A stretch of DNA of 30,200 nucleotides from DAOPMC01 sp035392025 (GTDB lineage: Bacteria; Bacillota_I; Bacilli_A; RF39; UBA660), in contig DAOPMC010000014.1 of the NCBI GenBank assembly GCA_035392025.1, positions 1 through 30,200 of the forward strand. Reading direction: 5' to 3'. Each line of letters opens with the position of its first letter. Within the stretch, counting starts at the first letter, position 1. The position numbers and the translations under genes were made by a program. The notes beneath the pieces are model-generated. The model saw only the letters and a program-made list of their open reading frames with translations. It made no database searches and was not told the DNA's origin. This document shows, in pieces, positions 15,552 through 24,314 of the stretch.

Positions 15552-15564
15552 GGAGGAAATATAT

Positions 15565-15861
15565 ATGAATATGCAAGCTTTAATGAGACAAGCACAACAA
15601 ATGCAACAGGATGTTTTAAAGTCTAAAAAAGAAATTGATGAAATGGAATTTGAAGGGAAAAGTGCACTTGTAGCAGTTAAAATTAACGGTGCAAAGCAAG
15701 TATTGTCAGTAAAAATAGAAAATGACAATGATGTAAAAGAAGATTTATCAATATTAGAGGATATGATTGTTATAGCCTTTAATGATGCTTTAAAGCAGGT
15801 AGATGCAGTTACCAATGTTAAAATGGGCAAATATTCTAGTGCTATGCCAGGGTTGTTTTAA
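15565..15861 (+). CDS. ybaB: YbaB/EbfC family nucleoid-associated protein
   Basis: YbaB/EbfC proteins are small dimeric DNA-binding proteins that coat the nucleoid and often sit between dnaX and recR. The 98 residues have the typical Gln/Met-rich start MNMQALMRQAQQMQQDV, the beta-sheet segment EFEGKSALVAVKINGAKQVLSVKI, then ILEDMIVIAFNDALKQVD, and the family C-terminal glycine-methionine end (SSAMPGLF). GGAGG lies 9 nt before the ATG. The stop is directly adjacent to the recR start codon, with no gap. Confidence 0.94.
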   Translation: MNMQALMRQAQQMQQDVLKSKKEIDEMEFEGKSALVAVKINGAKQVLSVKIENDNDVKEDLSILEDMIVIAFNDALKQVDAVTNVKMGKYSSAMPGLF

Positions 15862-16461
15862 ATGATGTATCCAATTTCGTTTAAAAAACTAGTAGAAGAT
15901 TTTAAAAAATTACCAGGAATTGGAGAGAAAACGGCTGAAAGAATGGCTTTTTCTATCTTAATGTTAGATGATGATAGTGTAACAAATTTTAGTACTGATA
16001 TAAAAAATGTCAAAATAAAAATCAAAAAATGTGAAATTTGCGGAACATTGTGTGAAGATGAAAAGTGCATGATTTGTATGAGTAAGGATCGAAGCAGTAA
16101 TACAATTTGCGTTGTAGAAGATTCAAAGGATGTATTTTTATTTGAAAAACTTGGTAATTATCAAGGAAGGTATCATGTTTTAGGGGGATTAATATCTCCT
16201 ATTGATGGCATAGGGCCAGAAGATATTGCCATTAAAAAGTTGATAGAAAGAATAAATAAAGAGAAAGTTGAAGAAATAATAGTTGCAGTAAAAGGAACAA
16301 TTGAAGGGGAGACTACTGCACTATATATTAAAAAGTTGTTGGAGGATACCGCAGTTAAGGTTTCAAGAATAGCTAGTGGTATTCCCGTTGGAGCGGAAAT
16401 AGATTATATAGACTCCCTAACTTTAGAGTCTGCTCTTCGTAATCGAAAAGAGATAGAATAG
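15862..16461 (+). CDS. recR: Recombination protein RecR
   Basis: RecR acts with RecO and RecF to load RecA on gapped DNA. The 199 residues show the helix-hairpin-helix FKKLPGIGEKTAERMAF, a four-Cys zinc finger CEICGTLCEDEKCMIC near residues 55-70, the TOPRIM domain with CVVEDSKDVFLFEKL and YHVLGGLISPIDGIGPEDI, and the closing SRIASGIPVGAEIDYIDSLTLESAL. All hallmarks are present and the length is standard. It is translationally adjacent to ybaB. The recF partner is in this window too, with a damaged start. Confidence 0.97.
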   Translation: MMYPISFKKLVEDFKKLPGIGEKTAERMAFSILMLDDDSVTNFSTDIKNVKIKIKKCEICGTLCEDEKCMICMSKDRSSNTICVVEDSKDVFLFEKLGNYQGRYHVLGGLISPIDGIGPEDIAIKKLIERINKEKVEEIIVAVKGTIEGETTALYIKKLLEDTAVKVSRIASGIPVGAEIDYIDSLTLESALRNRKEIE

Positions 16462-16486
16462 ATATTAGACTCATATAATTATATGG

Positions 16487-16684
16487 GTGATATTTATTAA
16501 AAAAAAGATATTTGATTTATTAAAAAGGATAATAATTGCTCCTTTTATATTATATTTATATAATTTAGCCGCAGTTGGTTTTAATGCAATAGTGCCTATT
16601 AATATATGCACAATTTTAATAACAGGAATATTTGGAATATTTGGTTTGATCGGAGTAATATTATATTTTTTATTAAGTGGGTGA
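16487..16684 (+). CDS. bofA: BofA-family inhibitor of pro-sigma-K processing
   Basis: BofA is a small forespore-outer-membrane protein that, with SpoIVFA, holds the SpoIVFB protease inactive until forespore signalling. The 65-residue protein has two hydrophobic segments and the family core VPINICTILITGIFGIFGLIGVILYFLL, like the Bacillus VPIN...GIPG pattern. Its place after recR is as in B. subtilis. The start is uncertain: GTG at 16487 lies inside the only SD-like motif (GGGTGAT, 16485-16491), so an in-frame ATT at 16496, spaced like starts of neighbouring genes, is a possible alternative. Its end overlaps the SD of holB. Confidence 0.85.
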   Translation: MIFIKKKIFDLLKRIIIAPFILYLYNLAAVGFNAIVPINICTILITGIFGIFGLIGVILYFLLSG

Positions 16685-16688
16685 TGTT

Positions 16689-17603
16689 ATGTTAGATGAA
16701 TATAAAAAACAACAACATATATGCGATTTTTTTCTTAATAGTGTAAAGAGTAATAAAATTTCTCATGCCTACTTAATAGAAGAAAATGGAAATGATGGAT
16801 TTGAATTTGTTATTGCGATAACAAAATTTTTGTTGTGTGTTGATTTTGAAGATAATAAGGAATTTATATGTAATTTAATCGATAATAATAATTACCCAGA
16901 ACTTTATATAATATCTCCGGATGGTAAAGAAATAAAAAAAGAGCAAATGCTGGAATTAAAGCATGTTTTTTCAACAAAACCAGTATTTGGCAAATATAGA
17001 ATATGTATTATAAGAGAATCAAATAAATTTAATAGTTCTTCTGCAAATTCAATATTAAAATTTTTAGAGGAGCCTGCAGAAAATATTATTATATTTCTTT
17101 TAGCAAATGATCAACATAAAGTAATATCTACTATTGCATCACGTTGTCAAATACTTACAATGTCTCCTAACAATCAACCACTCGATATTGAAAAGTATCT
17201 AATTAAAACATTTGATGATGAAAATTCGATTGATAAGGAAGAAACAGAAAAATTAGAAAATAAAATATTTGAAATAATAATAGACTTTGAAATGAAAGGA
17301 TCAAATGTTTTAGCAGACAAAGAAATATATAATTTCAAAGAAAAATTTGATATATTTTTAACAATTGCGTTGCTGATTTATCAAGATGTGTTAAATTGCA
17401 AAATAGGTAGGGATTTAAAAACTTTTGTTGATAAATCGAAAGAAATAAATTATATATGCTCCAGACAAGAATTAGATGATATAATAAAGAAGATTAATAT
17501 TATTTTAAGATTTTTAGGTTATATTCATTTTAATGTAAATAAAGATTTAATAATAAGTAATTTCATAATTTCTTTAGAAGAAGGAGATGAGGTAAATGCG
17601 TAA
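16689..17603 (+). CDS. holB: DNA polymerase III delta' subunit
   Basis: HolB is the non-hydrolysing stator of the clamp loader, partner to DnaX and HolA. The 304 residues follow the DnaX/HolB pattern: KISHAYLIEENGNDG (a degenerate P-loop, normal for delta'), PELYIISPDGKEIKKEQMLEL, KPVFGKYRICIIRESNKF, SSANSILKFLEEPAENIIIFLLAN and the SRC motif in ASRCQIL near residue 155. The ATG at 16689 is chosen by GGTGAT 3 nt upstream; the in-frame GTG at 16677 is too early. It overlaps the next gene by 8 nt. Confidence 0.92.
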   Translation: MLDEYKKQQHICDFFLNSVKSNKISHAYLIEENGNDGFEFVIAITKFLLCVDFEDNKEFICNLIDNNNYPELYIISPDGKEIKKEQMLELKHVFSTKPVFGKYRICIIRESNKFNSSSANSILKFLEEPAENIIIFLLANDQHKVISTIASRCQILTMSPNNQPLDIEKYLIKTFDDENSIDKEETEKLENKIFEIIIDFEMKGSNVLADKEIYNFKEKFDIFLTIALLIYQDVLNCKIGRDLKTFVDKSKEINYICSRQELDDIIKKINIILRFLGYIHFNVNKDLIISNFIISLEEGDEVNA

Positions 17604-18378
17604 GGTTTTAGGCATAAATTTTAGTAATTCTAACAAAATTTATTATTTTGAAATAAATAAAGAAGCTATAGAAAAGGGTAATAATGTTATTGTTGAGACT
17701 GAAAAAGGACTACAGTTTGGCAGTGTTGCAACTGGAATAATTGAAGTTGATGAAACAAAATTATCATCACCAATTAAATCAATAATTAGGTTGGCAACAG
17801 AGGAAGATGAAGTATCAAACGAAAAAAATTTGAAAGATGCTGAGAAAGCTCTTAACGATGCTAATGACATTGTTAATGAATTAGGTTTAGAAATGAAGAT
17901 TCTAAATGCATCTTTTACATTTGATAGAAGACAACTTTTATTTTACTTTTTAGCGGATGAAAGAATTGATTTCAGAGTTTTAGCAAAAAAACTTGCAAAA
18001 ATATATTGTACTCGTATTGAATTAAGACAGATAGGGGTTAGAGATAAAGCAAAAATTGTTGGAGGATATGGCCAATGCGGAAGACAATTATGTTGCCACT
18101 TGTTTTTAAGCGATTTAAATGCAGTGTCAATTAATATGGCGAAAAACCAAAATTTAGCATTAAATCCCCAAAAAATTAATGGTTGTTGTGGAAGACTCAT
18201 GTGTTGTTTAAACTATGAAAACGACATATACGACGAAGGGAAAAAGAAAATGTTAAAAGTAGGCACCTATATTGACACTCCTCAAGGTAAAGGAAAAATA
18301 GTAGCAGTTGATGTTGTTGCAAACACATATAAGGTAGATGTAGCAGAAAAAGGAATTGTAATTGTAGATGGCAAATAA
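17596..18378 (+). CDS. ricT: RicT (YaaT), PSP1-domain stage 0 sporulation protein
   Basis: In B. subtilis RicT (YaaT) forms a complex with RicA and RicF that carries two [4Fe-4S] clusters, guides RNase Y and promotes sporulation, competence and biofilm formation. The 260-residue protein has the PSP1 core (YYFEINKEAIEKGNNVIVETEKG, then DRRQLLFYFLADERIDFR) and the cysteine cluster GQCGRQLCCHLFL and NGCCGRLMCCLNYE. Context matches holB-yaaT in Bacillus, but yabA, normally next, is missing and trmN6 follows directly with an 11-nt overlap. SD GGAGATGAGG precedes the ATG. Confidence 0.94.
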   Translation: MRKVLGINFSNSNKIYYFEINKEAIEKGNNVIVETEKGLQFGSVATGIIEVDETKLSSPIKSIIRLATEEDEVSNEKNLKDAEKALNDANDIVNELGLEMKILNASFTFDRRQLLFYFLADERIDFRVLAKKLAKIYCTRIELRQIGVRDKAKIVGGYGQCGRQLCCHLFLSDLNAVSINMAKNQNLALNPQKINGCCGRLMCCLNYENDIYDEGKKKMLKVGTYIDTPQGKGKIVAVDVVANTYKVDVAEKGIVIVDGK

Positions 18379-19099
18379 ACAACTAAATGATTTATTAGGT
18401 TATGGTGATCTAAAGATATATCAAATGAAGGATAGTTTTTGTTTTTCAATTGATTCTGTACTGCTTGCCAATTTTATATCTATTGGTAAAAAAAGCAAAA
18501 AAATAATAGATTTGGGAACTGGAAACGCAGTAATTCCACTAATTTTAGCATATAAATATTCTAATGTTTCGATAGTTGGTATTGAAATACAAAAAAAAAT
18601 ATATGATTTGGCATTTGAATCGATTGAATATAATCGGTTATCATCAAAAATAAAGGTTTTAAATGAAGATATCAATAATCTCAGCAAAATATATCCTAAA
18701 GATAGTTTTGATATAGTGGTTAGTAATCCCCCGTACTTTAAATATGAAAAAAGGTCTTTAACAAATGAAAGTATAACCAAAACAATTGCTAGACATGAAA
18801 TAAAAGTTACTTTTGAAGAAATTGTAAAAGCTGCGGTTTGGCTCTTAAAAGAAAATGGTACTTTTGCATTTGTTCATAGACCGGATAGATTATTTGAATT
18901 TTTAGATATATTAAAAAAATATAGATTGGAACCAAAAAAAATACAATTTGTTTATCCTAAAATGGGTAAAGAATGTAATGCTATCTTGGTGGAATGTATC
19001 AAGAACGGAAATAGTGGCCTAAAGATAATTAGTCCATTATATGTACATGATAGAGATGGCTATACAGATGAAATTTTAAATATGTTTAATAGGAAGTGA
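18368..19099 (+). CDS. trmN6: tRNA1(Val) (adenine37-N6)-methyltransferase-like protein
   Basis: Class I SAM-dependent methyltransferase of the TrmN6/YabB family, which methylates A37 of tRNA1-Val in E. coli. The 243 residues show motif I IIDLGTGNAVIPLIL near 46-60, an acidic residue VGIEIQKK at the end of strand 2, and the catalytic VSNPPYFK near 118-125, typical of N6-adenine transfer. The start overlaps ricT by 11 nt. The gene sits in the same place as yabB of B. subtilis. The exact tRNA target is inferred from family. Confidence 0.9.
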   Translation: MANKQLNDLLGYGDLKIYQMKDSFCFSIDSVLLANFISIGKKSKKIIDLGTGNAVIPLILAYKYSNVSIVGIEIQKKIYDLAFESIEYNRLSSKIKVLNEDINNLSKIYPKDSFDIVVSNPPYFKYEKRSLTNESITKTIARHEIKVTFEEIVKAAVWLLKENGTFAFVHRPDRLFEFLDILKKYRLEPKKIQFVYPKMGKECNAILVECIKNGNSGLKIISPLYVHDRDGYTDEILNMFNRK

Positions 19100-19103
19100 G
19101 TAT

Positions 19104-19658
19104 ATGAAATTAATAATAGGTCTTGGGAACCCTGGCAAAAAATATGCAGCGACAAGGCATAATATGGGATTTATGGTTATCAACAGCCTTGTTGATAAGT
19201 TGAAACTTGGTAATTTTAAAAATAAATTTAATGGAGAGTATTTAGAAACTATTCTAAATGAAGAAAAGGTAATATTGTTAAAACCACAGTTATATATGAA
19301 CTTATCTGGAATTGTTGTAAAAAAATATATTGACTTTTTTGATATAAAGATTGATGATATTTTGGTAATTTCTGATGACTTAGATCAAGAATTTGGTCAT
19401 ATTAAATTAAAAGGTCATGGCAGTAGTGGTGGACATAATGGTTTAAAAAATATTGAAGAAAATATTAAAACTGATCAATATAAAAGATTAAAAATTGGAA
19501 TTAGTAATAACAAGGATATTGATACAAAAGATTATGTTACGGGCAAGTTGTCAAAAGAAGAAATATCAAATTTAAATAAAATATTAGAAATTGCGGAGAA
19601 TATAGTTATAGATTATATAAAAATAGATTTTGAAAGATTGATGAATAAATATAATTAG
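19104..19658 (+). CDS. pth: Peptidyl-tRNA hydrolase (SpoVC in Bacillus)
   Basis: Pth frees tRNA from prematurely released peptidyl-tRNA, an essential recycling step. The 184 residues open with IIGLGNPGKKYAATRHNMGFMV, containing the catalytic His near residue 20 (RHNMGF), followed by LLKPQLYMNLSG, the conserved ISDDLDQEFGHIKLKGHGSSGGHNGLKNIE and, near the end, YVTGKLSKEE. Length and motifs are standard. SD AGGAAGTGAG lies 4 nt before the ATG. The next gene is mfd, as in Bacillus, but fin (yabK), which lies between them in B. subtilis, is not present. Confidence 0.97.
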   Translation: MKLIIGLGNPGKKYAATRHNMGFMVINSLVDKLKLGNFKNKFNGEYLETILNEEKVILLKPQLYMNLSGIVVKKYIDFFDIKIDDILVISDDLDQEFGHIKLKGHGSSGGHNGLKNIEENIKTDQYKRLKIGISNNKDIDTKDYVTGKLSKEEISNLNKILEIAENIVIDYIKIDFERLMNKYN

Positions 19659-19672
19659 AAGTAGGTGATGTT

Positions 19673-22600
19673 GTGAGCATTTTCACCCAAATTACAAATA
19701 AAGCATTAAAAAATAACATGGGTATATCTGGTATTACCGATGAATTTTTTAGTTTGTCTATAAAAGAGTTATATGAGGAAAATAAAAAAGGAATACTTAT
19801 TGTGACACCGACGTTATTTGAGGCAAACAAACTTTATAATTATATTAGTAGTTACCTAAAAAATGTATATATTTTTCCAGCAGATGATTTTCTAACTAGT
19901 AAAGCGGTATCTGTTAGCAAGGAGTATTTAGCGAAGAGATTAGAGGTCTTAAATAAATTAATTAATGATGATAGGCAAGTTGTTATAACCCATTTAGAAG
20001 GATATTTAAAATATTTGCCAAATAAAAAGAAATATAATGATTCTATTATCAATTTAAAAATAAAAGATACAATTGATATTCAAAAATTGGTGGAAAATAT
20101 AATAAATTTGGGATATAAAAGAGAAGTTTTGGTTTCAAAAACTGGGGATATTGGCGTTCGCGGATTTGTTTTAGACATTTTTCTATTTGAAGAAAATAAT
20201 CCGGTGCGTATAGAGTTTTTTGGAAATGAAATAGAATCTATTAGATATTTTGATGTTGATACCCAAAAATCAATAGAAAGTATCAATAATATTGTAATTA
20301 AACCTTTTCTAGAAGAAAATGAAAACAATCAAAATTTTGTAAATATATCATCATATTTTAATGACAAATATATTATATATAAAGACTATAACCAAATAAA
20401 AAACAGCTATGATAGACTTTTAGTTGACATGTTGGAATTGAATTGTAAAAATAATGATGCTAAACTTTTTGAATTAGATAAAGTATTTGAACAGGATTCG
20501 ATTCATTATCTATCTTTTGATAGCGATATTGTTGATAAAAAGATAAATTTTAAAAAATATGATGTTAAAATTATTGATTCTTTTAACGAAAATATAATAA
20601 AAATTAATGAATATATAAAGGAAAAAATAAACAATAAAAAAACAGTAATAGTGGCACTTACCAAAAAACAATTAAACAAACTATCTAAAAGTTTAGATAA
20701 AGGATATATTTTTACAGACGAGGATAATATCTTTGAAAATAAAGTAAATTTGATTGATAAGAATATGAATGAAGGTTTTGTTTATGATCAATATGTTTTC
20801 TTATCAAAAAATGAAATCTATAATATTAGAAAGGAACCCCATAGAACAAATAATTTGTTGAAATATGGTCAAAAAATTCAGAATGTAAGCAAGTTAGTAG
20901 TAGGAGATTATATAGTTCATAATATTTATGGAATTGGTATTTACAACGGAATTAAAACATTAACGAAAGATGGAATATTAAAAGATTATTTGGAAATTCT
21001 TTATTTAAAAAATGATAAATTATATATTCCAGTTGAAAAAATTGATTTAATTGCCAAATATTCAGGTAATGATGGTGCAACACCTAAAATAAACAGTTTA
21101 AATGGTATTGAGTGGGCTAAGACAAAGCAAAGAATTAGAGAGAAATTAAAAGATATTTCTAAGGAAATAATTACGATTCAGGCAAAAAGGAAGATGGCTC
21201 AGGGATATAAATTTAGTACCGATACACCAATGCAAGCCATGTTTGAGGGAGAATTTATGTATGAATTAACTCCAGATCAAACGAAGGTAACAAAAGAAAT
21301 TAAAAATGACATGGAGTCAAGTTTTCCAATGGATAGAATGCTTTGTGGAGATGTTGGATATGGAAAAACGGAAGTGGCATTTAGAGCAATTTTCAAAGCA
21401 ATTTGCGATTCAAAACAGGTATTATATCTATGCCCAACTACATTATTATCACAACAGATTTATGATAACGCTGTTGAAAGATTCAAGAATTATCCTATAA
21501 AAATTGGATTATTAAATCGTTTTACAACTAGGAAAAATCAAACAAAAATTTTAAACGGTTTAACTACGGGAGAGTATGATTTTGTAATTGGGACCCATAG
21601 ATTGTTAAGTGATGATATCTTATTAAAAGATATGGGCCTATTAGTGATTGATGAGGAGCAAAAATTTGGAGTAATCCACAAAGAAAAAATTAAAAAAATT
21701 GCAACAAATATTGATATTTTAACACTTACTGCAACACCAATTCCAAGGACATTACAGATGGCACTTTTAGGTTTAAAAGACTTATCCATTATTGAAACAC
21801 CACCATCTAATAGATTGCCTGTACAGACATATGTAATTGAGGAAAATGATTATTTAATAAAAAATATAATATATAAAGAATTATCGAGAAATGGACAAAT
21901 ATTTGTATTAGACAATAGAGTACAGCATTTAGAAGAAAGATATAAAAAACTAAAGTTATTGGTACTAGATGCTAAAATAACTTATGCTCATGGTCAGATG
22001 AATAGTTATGATCTAGAAGATTGCACATACAAGTTTATAAATGGTGAATATGATGTATTATTGTGCACAACTATAATTGAAAATGGGATTGATATTCCAA
22101 ATGTTAATAGTCTGATTGTGCTCGATTCTGATAGGTTGGGACTAAGTCAGTTATATCAAATAAGGGGAAGAGTTGGAAGAAGTGATAGATTAGCATATGC
22201 ATATTTAATGTATAATAAAAATAAAGTATTAACAGAAACTGCTATTAAAAGATTAAATGTTATAAAAGAGTATACCGATCTTGGAAGTGGTTTTAATATT
22301 GCTAATAAAGATTTGATGATAAGAGGCGCCGGAGACATTCTAGGTAGTGAGCAAGCTGGATTTATTGATACTGTTGGGATTGATCTTTATTTTAAAATGT
22401 TAACGCGAGAGATACTTAGATTAAAAGGAGAAAATATAGAAGAAGATGAGGAAACGGAATACGTGGCACCTCTAATAAATGTTAAAACTCATATTGAAGA
22501 TGAATATGTTAGTGAATCAGATTTAAAAATTATTATTCATAAAGAGATTAATAAAGTTGACTCTTATGAGACACTTATGAAAATAAAATCTGGGTTGGAG

Positions 22601-22900
22601 GATCGTTTTGGAAAATTAGATGAATATCTTATTAATTATATGTATGAGGAATGGTTTGAAAAACTTGCTAAAAGCCTTGATGTAGTTGATGTTATTCAAA
22701 AGAAAGAATACATTGAATTGGTATTTAGTAAAGAAAAATCGAAAGAAATAGACTATCAAGACGTATTTATTAAATCAATAAAAATATCGAATAAATTTCA
22801 ATTTATATATAAAAGTAATATATTTCATATTAAGCTCTTGCTACAGGATTTAGAAAAATCTCCAATTTATTATTTAAATAATCTATTAAAAGAAATATAA
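19673..22900 (+). CDS. mfd: Transcription-repair coupling factor Mfd
   Basis: Mfd pushes stalled RNA polymerase off damaged DNA and recruits UvrA. The 1075-residue protein (slightly short of the usual 1150-1180) shows the UvrB-like N-terminal module (GVRGFVLDIFLFEENNPVRIEFFG), the RNA-polymerase interaction domain near residue 410 (VGDYIVHNIYGIGIYNG), the RecG-like helicase with Walker A GDVGYGKTEVAFRA near 558, DEEQKFG near 660, LTATPIPRTLQMAL, RVGRSDRLAYAYL, and the C-terminal regulatory domain. It starts with GTG at 19673, placed 3 nt after GGTGAT. A terminator overlaps its stop codon, ending the long dnaX-mfd run. Confidence 0.97.
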   Translation: MSIFTQITNKALKNNMGISGITDEFFSLSIKELYEENKKGILIVTPTLFEANKLYNYISSYLKNVYIFPADDFLTSKAVSVSKEYLAKRLEVLNKLINDDRQVVITHLEGYLKYLPNKKKYNDSIINLKIKDTIDIQKLVENIINLGYKREVLVSKTGDIGVRGFVLDIFLFEENNPVRIEFFGNEIESIRYFDVDTQKSIESINNIVIKPFLEENENNQNFVNISSYFNDKYIIYKDYNQIKNSYDRLLVDMLELNCKNNDAKLFELDKVFEQDSIHYLSFDSDIVDKKINFKKYDVKIIDSFNENIIKINEYIKEKINNKKTVIVALTKKQLNKLSKSLDKGYIFTDEDNIFENKVNLIDKNMNEGFVYDQYVFLSKNEIYNIRKEPHRTNNLLKYGQKIQNVSKLVVGDYIVHNIYGIGIYNGIKTLTKDGILKDYLEILYLKNDKLYIPVEKIDLIAKYSGNDGATPKINSLNGIEWAKTKQRIREKLKDISKEIITIQAKRKMAQGYKFSTDTPMQAMFEGEFMYELTPDQTKVTKEIKNDMESSFPMDRMLCGDVGYGKTEVAFRAIFKAICDSKQVLYLCPTTLLSQQIYDNAVERFKNYPIKIGLLNRFTTRKNQTKILNGLTTGEYDFVIGTHRLLSDDILLKDMGLLVIDEEQKFGVIHKEKIKKIATNIDILTLTATPIPRTLQMALLGLKDLSIIETPPSNRLPVQTYVIEENDYLIKNIIYKELSRNGQIFVLDNRVQHLEERYKKLKLLVLDAKITYAHGQMNSYDLEDCTYKFINGEYDVLLCTTIIENGIDIPNVNSLIVLDSDRLGLSQLYQIRGRVGRSDRLAYAYLMYNKNKVLTETAIKRLNVIKEYTDLGSGFNIANKDLMIRGAGDILGSEQAGFIDTVGIDLYFKMLTREILRLKGENIEEDEETEYVAPLINVKTHIEDEYVSESDLKIIIHKEINKVDSYETLMKIKSGLEDRFGKLDEYLINYMYEEWFEKLAKSLDVVDVIQKKEYIELVFSKEKSKEIDYQDVFIKSIKISNKFQFIYKSNIFHIKLLLQDLEKSPIYYLNNLLKEI

Positions 22901-22918
22901 AGTATATTTCTTTTTTTG
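22888..22918 (+). terminator. mfd terminator
   Basis: Perfect 12-bp stem AAAAGAAATATA / TATATTTCTTTT with a 3-nt loop and T7 tail. The upstream arm includes the last mfd codons. Confidence 0.75.
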
Positions 22919-23072
22919 TTAAGTATTGGTTAATTTTTTCCATAATTTACCAATGAGATATTCTTTTAACAATATTATAATATACTTAAGGGAAAACTTA
23001 TAAATAGGTAAAATAATAGTATATGAGAACATAATTTTGGAGACAATAAAGAATGTAGAAAGTTGGTAATAT

Positions 23073-23603
23073 ATGAAAAATACAGGAGTAGTACGAAGAA
23101 TTGATGATTTAGGTAGAATTGTTATTCCAAAAGAGATTAGAAAGACACTAAGAATTAAAGATGGAGAGTCATTAGAGATTTTTTTGGAAAGCGAGAACAT
23201 AATATTAAAGAAACATTCTCCGTTTAGCAATTTAGAAGAATTTTATAAAAATTATGTTGATAGCATATACGAAGTAATAAAAGAAAATATAATTATTACT
23301 GACAGACATCTGGTCATTGCTATAGCGGGTGAAAAGAAGAAAGAATATTTTGAGCAAAACATAAGTGAAGAATTAGGCTATCTTATAGACAATAGAGAAC
23401 ATGTATTCATAGAGGAATTCAATAATTTTCCATTTATAAATTCTACACTAGAAAAAGCAAGTTATTCTATAAGCCCTATTATAGTAAATGGTGATTCGAT
23501 AGGATCTGTCATAATTATGTCTACTAAAAACAAAATAACAGATTTTGAAAACAAAGCAGTTCTCATTGCATCTAAATTTTTAGGAAAATATGTAGAAGAA
23601 TGA
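23073..23603 (+). CDS. spoVT: Stage V sporulation transcription factor SpoVT
   Basis: SpoVT is an AbrB-type regulator that acts in the forespore and shapes spore coat and germination genes. The 176 residues open with the swapped-hairpin AbrB domain (GVVRRIDDLGRIVIPKEIRKTLRI, then ESLEIFLE), almost identical to B. subtilis SpoVT, then a GAF-like domain (SISPIIVNGDSIGSVIIMS; DFENKAVLIASKFLGKYVE). Its place after mfd is as in Bacillus. The 172-bp leader holds a TATAAT at 22976-22981 without a good -35, and a CATAATT at 23030-23036 that partly resembles a sporulation -10. Neither is decisive. Confidence 0.95.
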   Translation: MKNTGVVRRIDDLGRIVIPKEIRKTLRIKDGESLEIFLESENIILKKHSPFSNLEEFYKNYVDSIYEVIKENIIITDRHLVIAIAGEKKKEYFEQNISEELGYLIDNREHVFIEEFNNFPFINSTLEKASYSISPIIVNGDSIGSVIIMSTKNKITDFENKAVLIASKFLGKYVEE

Positions 23604-23634
23604 AAAAATAAGTAAAAGAAAGTGTAAAGTATTA

Positions 23635-23670
23635 AAAAAATATTAAAATTGCATTTAATATTTTTTATTT
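23635..23670 (+). terminator. spoVT terminator
   Basis: Perfect 13-bp AT-only stem AAAAAATATTAAA / TTTAATATTTTTT with 6-nt loop, followed by a T-rich stretch. Confidence 0.6.
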
Positions 23671-23685
23671 ATTGTTATTTTAATT

Positions 23686-23877
23686 GTGGATGTAAATTTT
23701 AAATGTGAGGAGTTTGATTATTTCTTGTTATCAAGAGGAAAAGGGAATGCAATAATAGTTATTGCAGCAGTATGTACAATATTTGTATTGCTACAGGGAA
23801 CCCATATCTATGATATACTTTATACGACGTTTGCATCGATATGTTTCATAAGAATTATTTCACTTAATATTGAATAA
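23686..23877 (+). CDS. Possible small membrane protein, unknown
   Basis: A 63-codon ORF with GTG start that I do not recognise. Its second half is hydrophobic and could form two membrane segments (NAIIVIAAVCTIFVLLQ and ILYTTFASICFIRIISL). A hairpin with a weak T-rich tail follows its stop directly, in favour of a gene. Against it: no SD at the GTG, and the only GAGGAG (23706-23711) would serve a TTG near 23726, giving a protein of about 50 residues. It lies between the spoVT terminator and gerQ, where Bacillus has yabM. Confidence 0.3.
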   Translation: MDVNFKCEEFDYFLLSRGKGNAIIVIAAVCTIFVLLQGTHIYDILYTTFASICFIRIISLNIE

Positions 23878-23878
23878 G

Positions 23879-23903
23879 ATACTTAGCGATAAGTATTTTA
23901 TTG
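23879..23903 (+). terminator. Hairpin after the small membrane ORF
   Basis: ATACTTA / TAAGTAT with GCGA loop, followed by TTTATT on the plus strand. It overlaps the last codons of gerQ on the other strand. Confidence 0.4.
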
Positions 23904-24221
23904 TGGATAGAAACTATTACTATAATTAATTTTCTCATCAAATTCTACATAATTTAAGTAGATAGCTAAAAGCAAGTACCATTTCCCATCTTGGGGATTA
24001 CTTATTATTACGTGATCTCTTCCTGCTTGCTCAATAATTCCAGTAAAAACTTTATCTCGCCATTCAACCGAGTCAGGAAAAGCCATGTAAAATCTTGCAA
24101 TCTTACCACGATTAAGTCTTAGAATATTTTCAACGTATGATTGTTCTTCTTCTACTGCAGGCTGTAAATAGTTTTGTGGATTAGGAATATACTGGTTATT
24201 AGGGTTATAATTGGTATTCAT
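23898..24221 (-). CDS. gerQ: Spore coat protein GerQ
   Basis: GerQ is a coat protein needed for the cortex-lytic enzyme CwlJ and cross-linked by transglutaminase in Bacillus spores. The 107-residue product has a low-complexity Asn/Pro/Tyr-rich start (NTNYNPNNQYIPNPQNYLQP) and the conserved core EEEQSYVENILRLNRGKIARFYMAFPDSVEWRDKVFTGIIEQAGRDHVIISNPQDGKWYLL, in which the region from SYVEN to YLNYVEFDE is the GerQ domain. The ATG at 24221 is chosen by AAAGGATG upstream. On the minus strand CATATAGT (24247-24254), with TGATATA 13 bp upstream of it, faintly resembles a sigma-E promoter, which would fit B. subtilis control; this is weak. Confidence 0.92.
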   Translation of the reverse strand: MNTNYNPNNQYIPNPQNYLQPAVEEEQSYVENILRLNRGKIARFYMAFPDSVEWRDKVFTGIIEQAGRDHVIISNPQDGKWYLLLAIYLNYVEFDEKINYSNSFYPQ

Positions 24222-24292
24222 AAAATCATCCTTTCTTGTCAATAAAACTATATGTATTAAAAAAAGATATATCACAAAAAAGTTAATCAGTG

Positions 24293-24298
24293 TATAAT
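24293..24298 (+). promoter_or_regulatory. -10 element of the pduL-like gene
   Basis: TATAAT preceded directly by TG, 17 bp before the ATG. No clear -35. It is divergent from gerQ. Confidence 0.4.
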
Positions 24299-24314
24299 TG
24301 TAATAGGTGATAGT

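Noticed and set aside
23001..23036. Sigma-G promoter before spoVT
   Set aside because: CATAATT is a fair -10 but no TGMATA-like -35 occurs at 17-18 bp, and AT-rich background makes chance likely.
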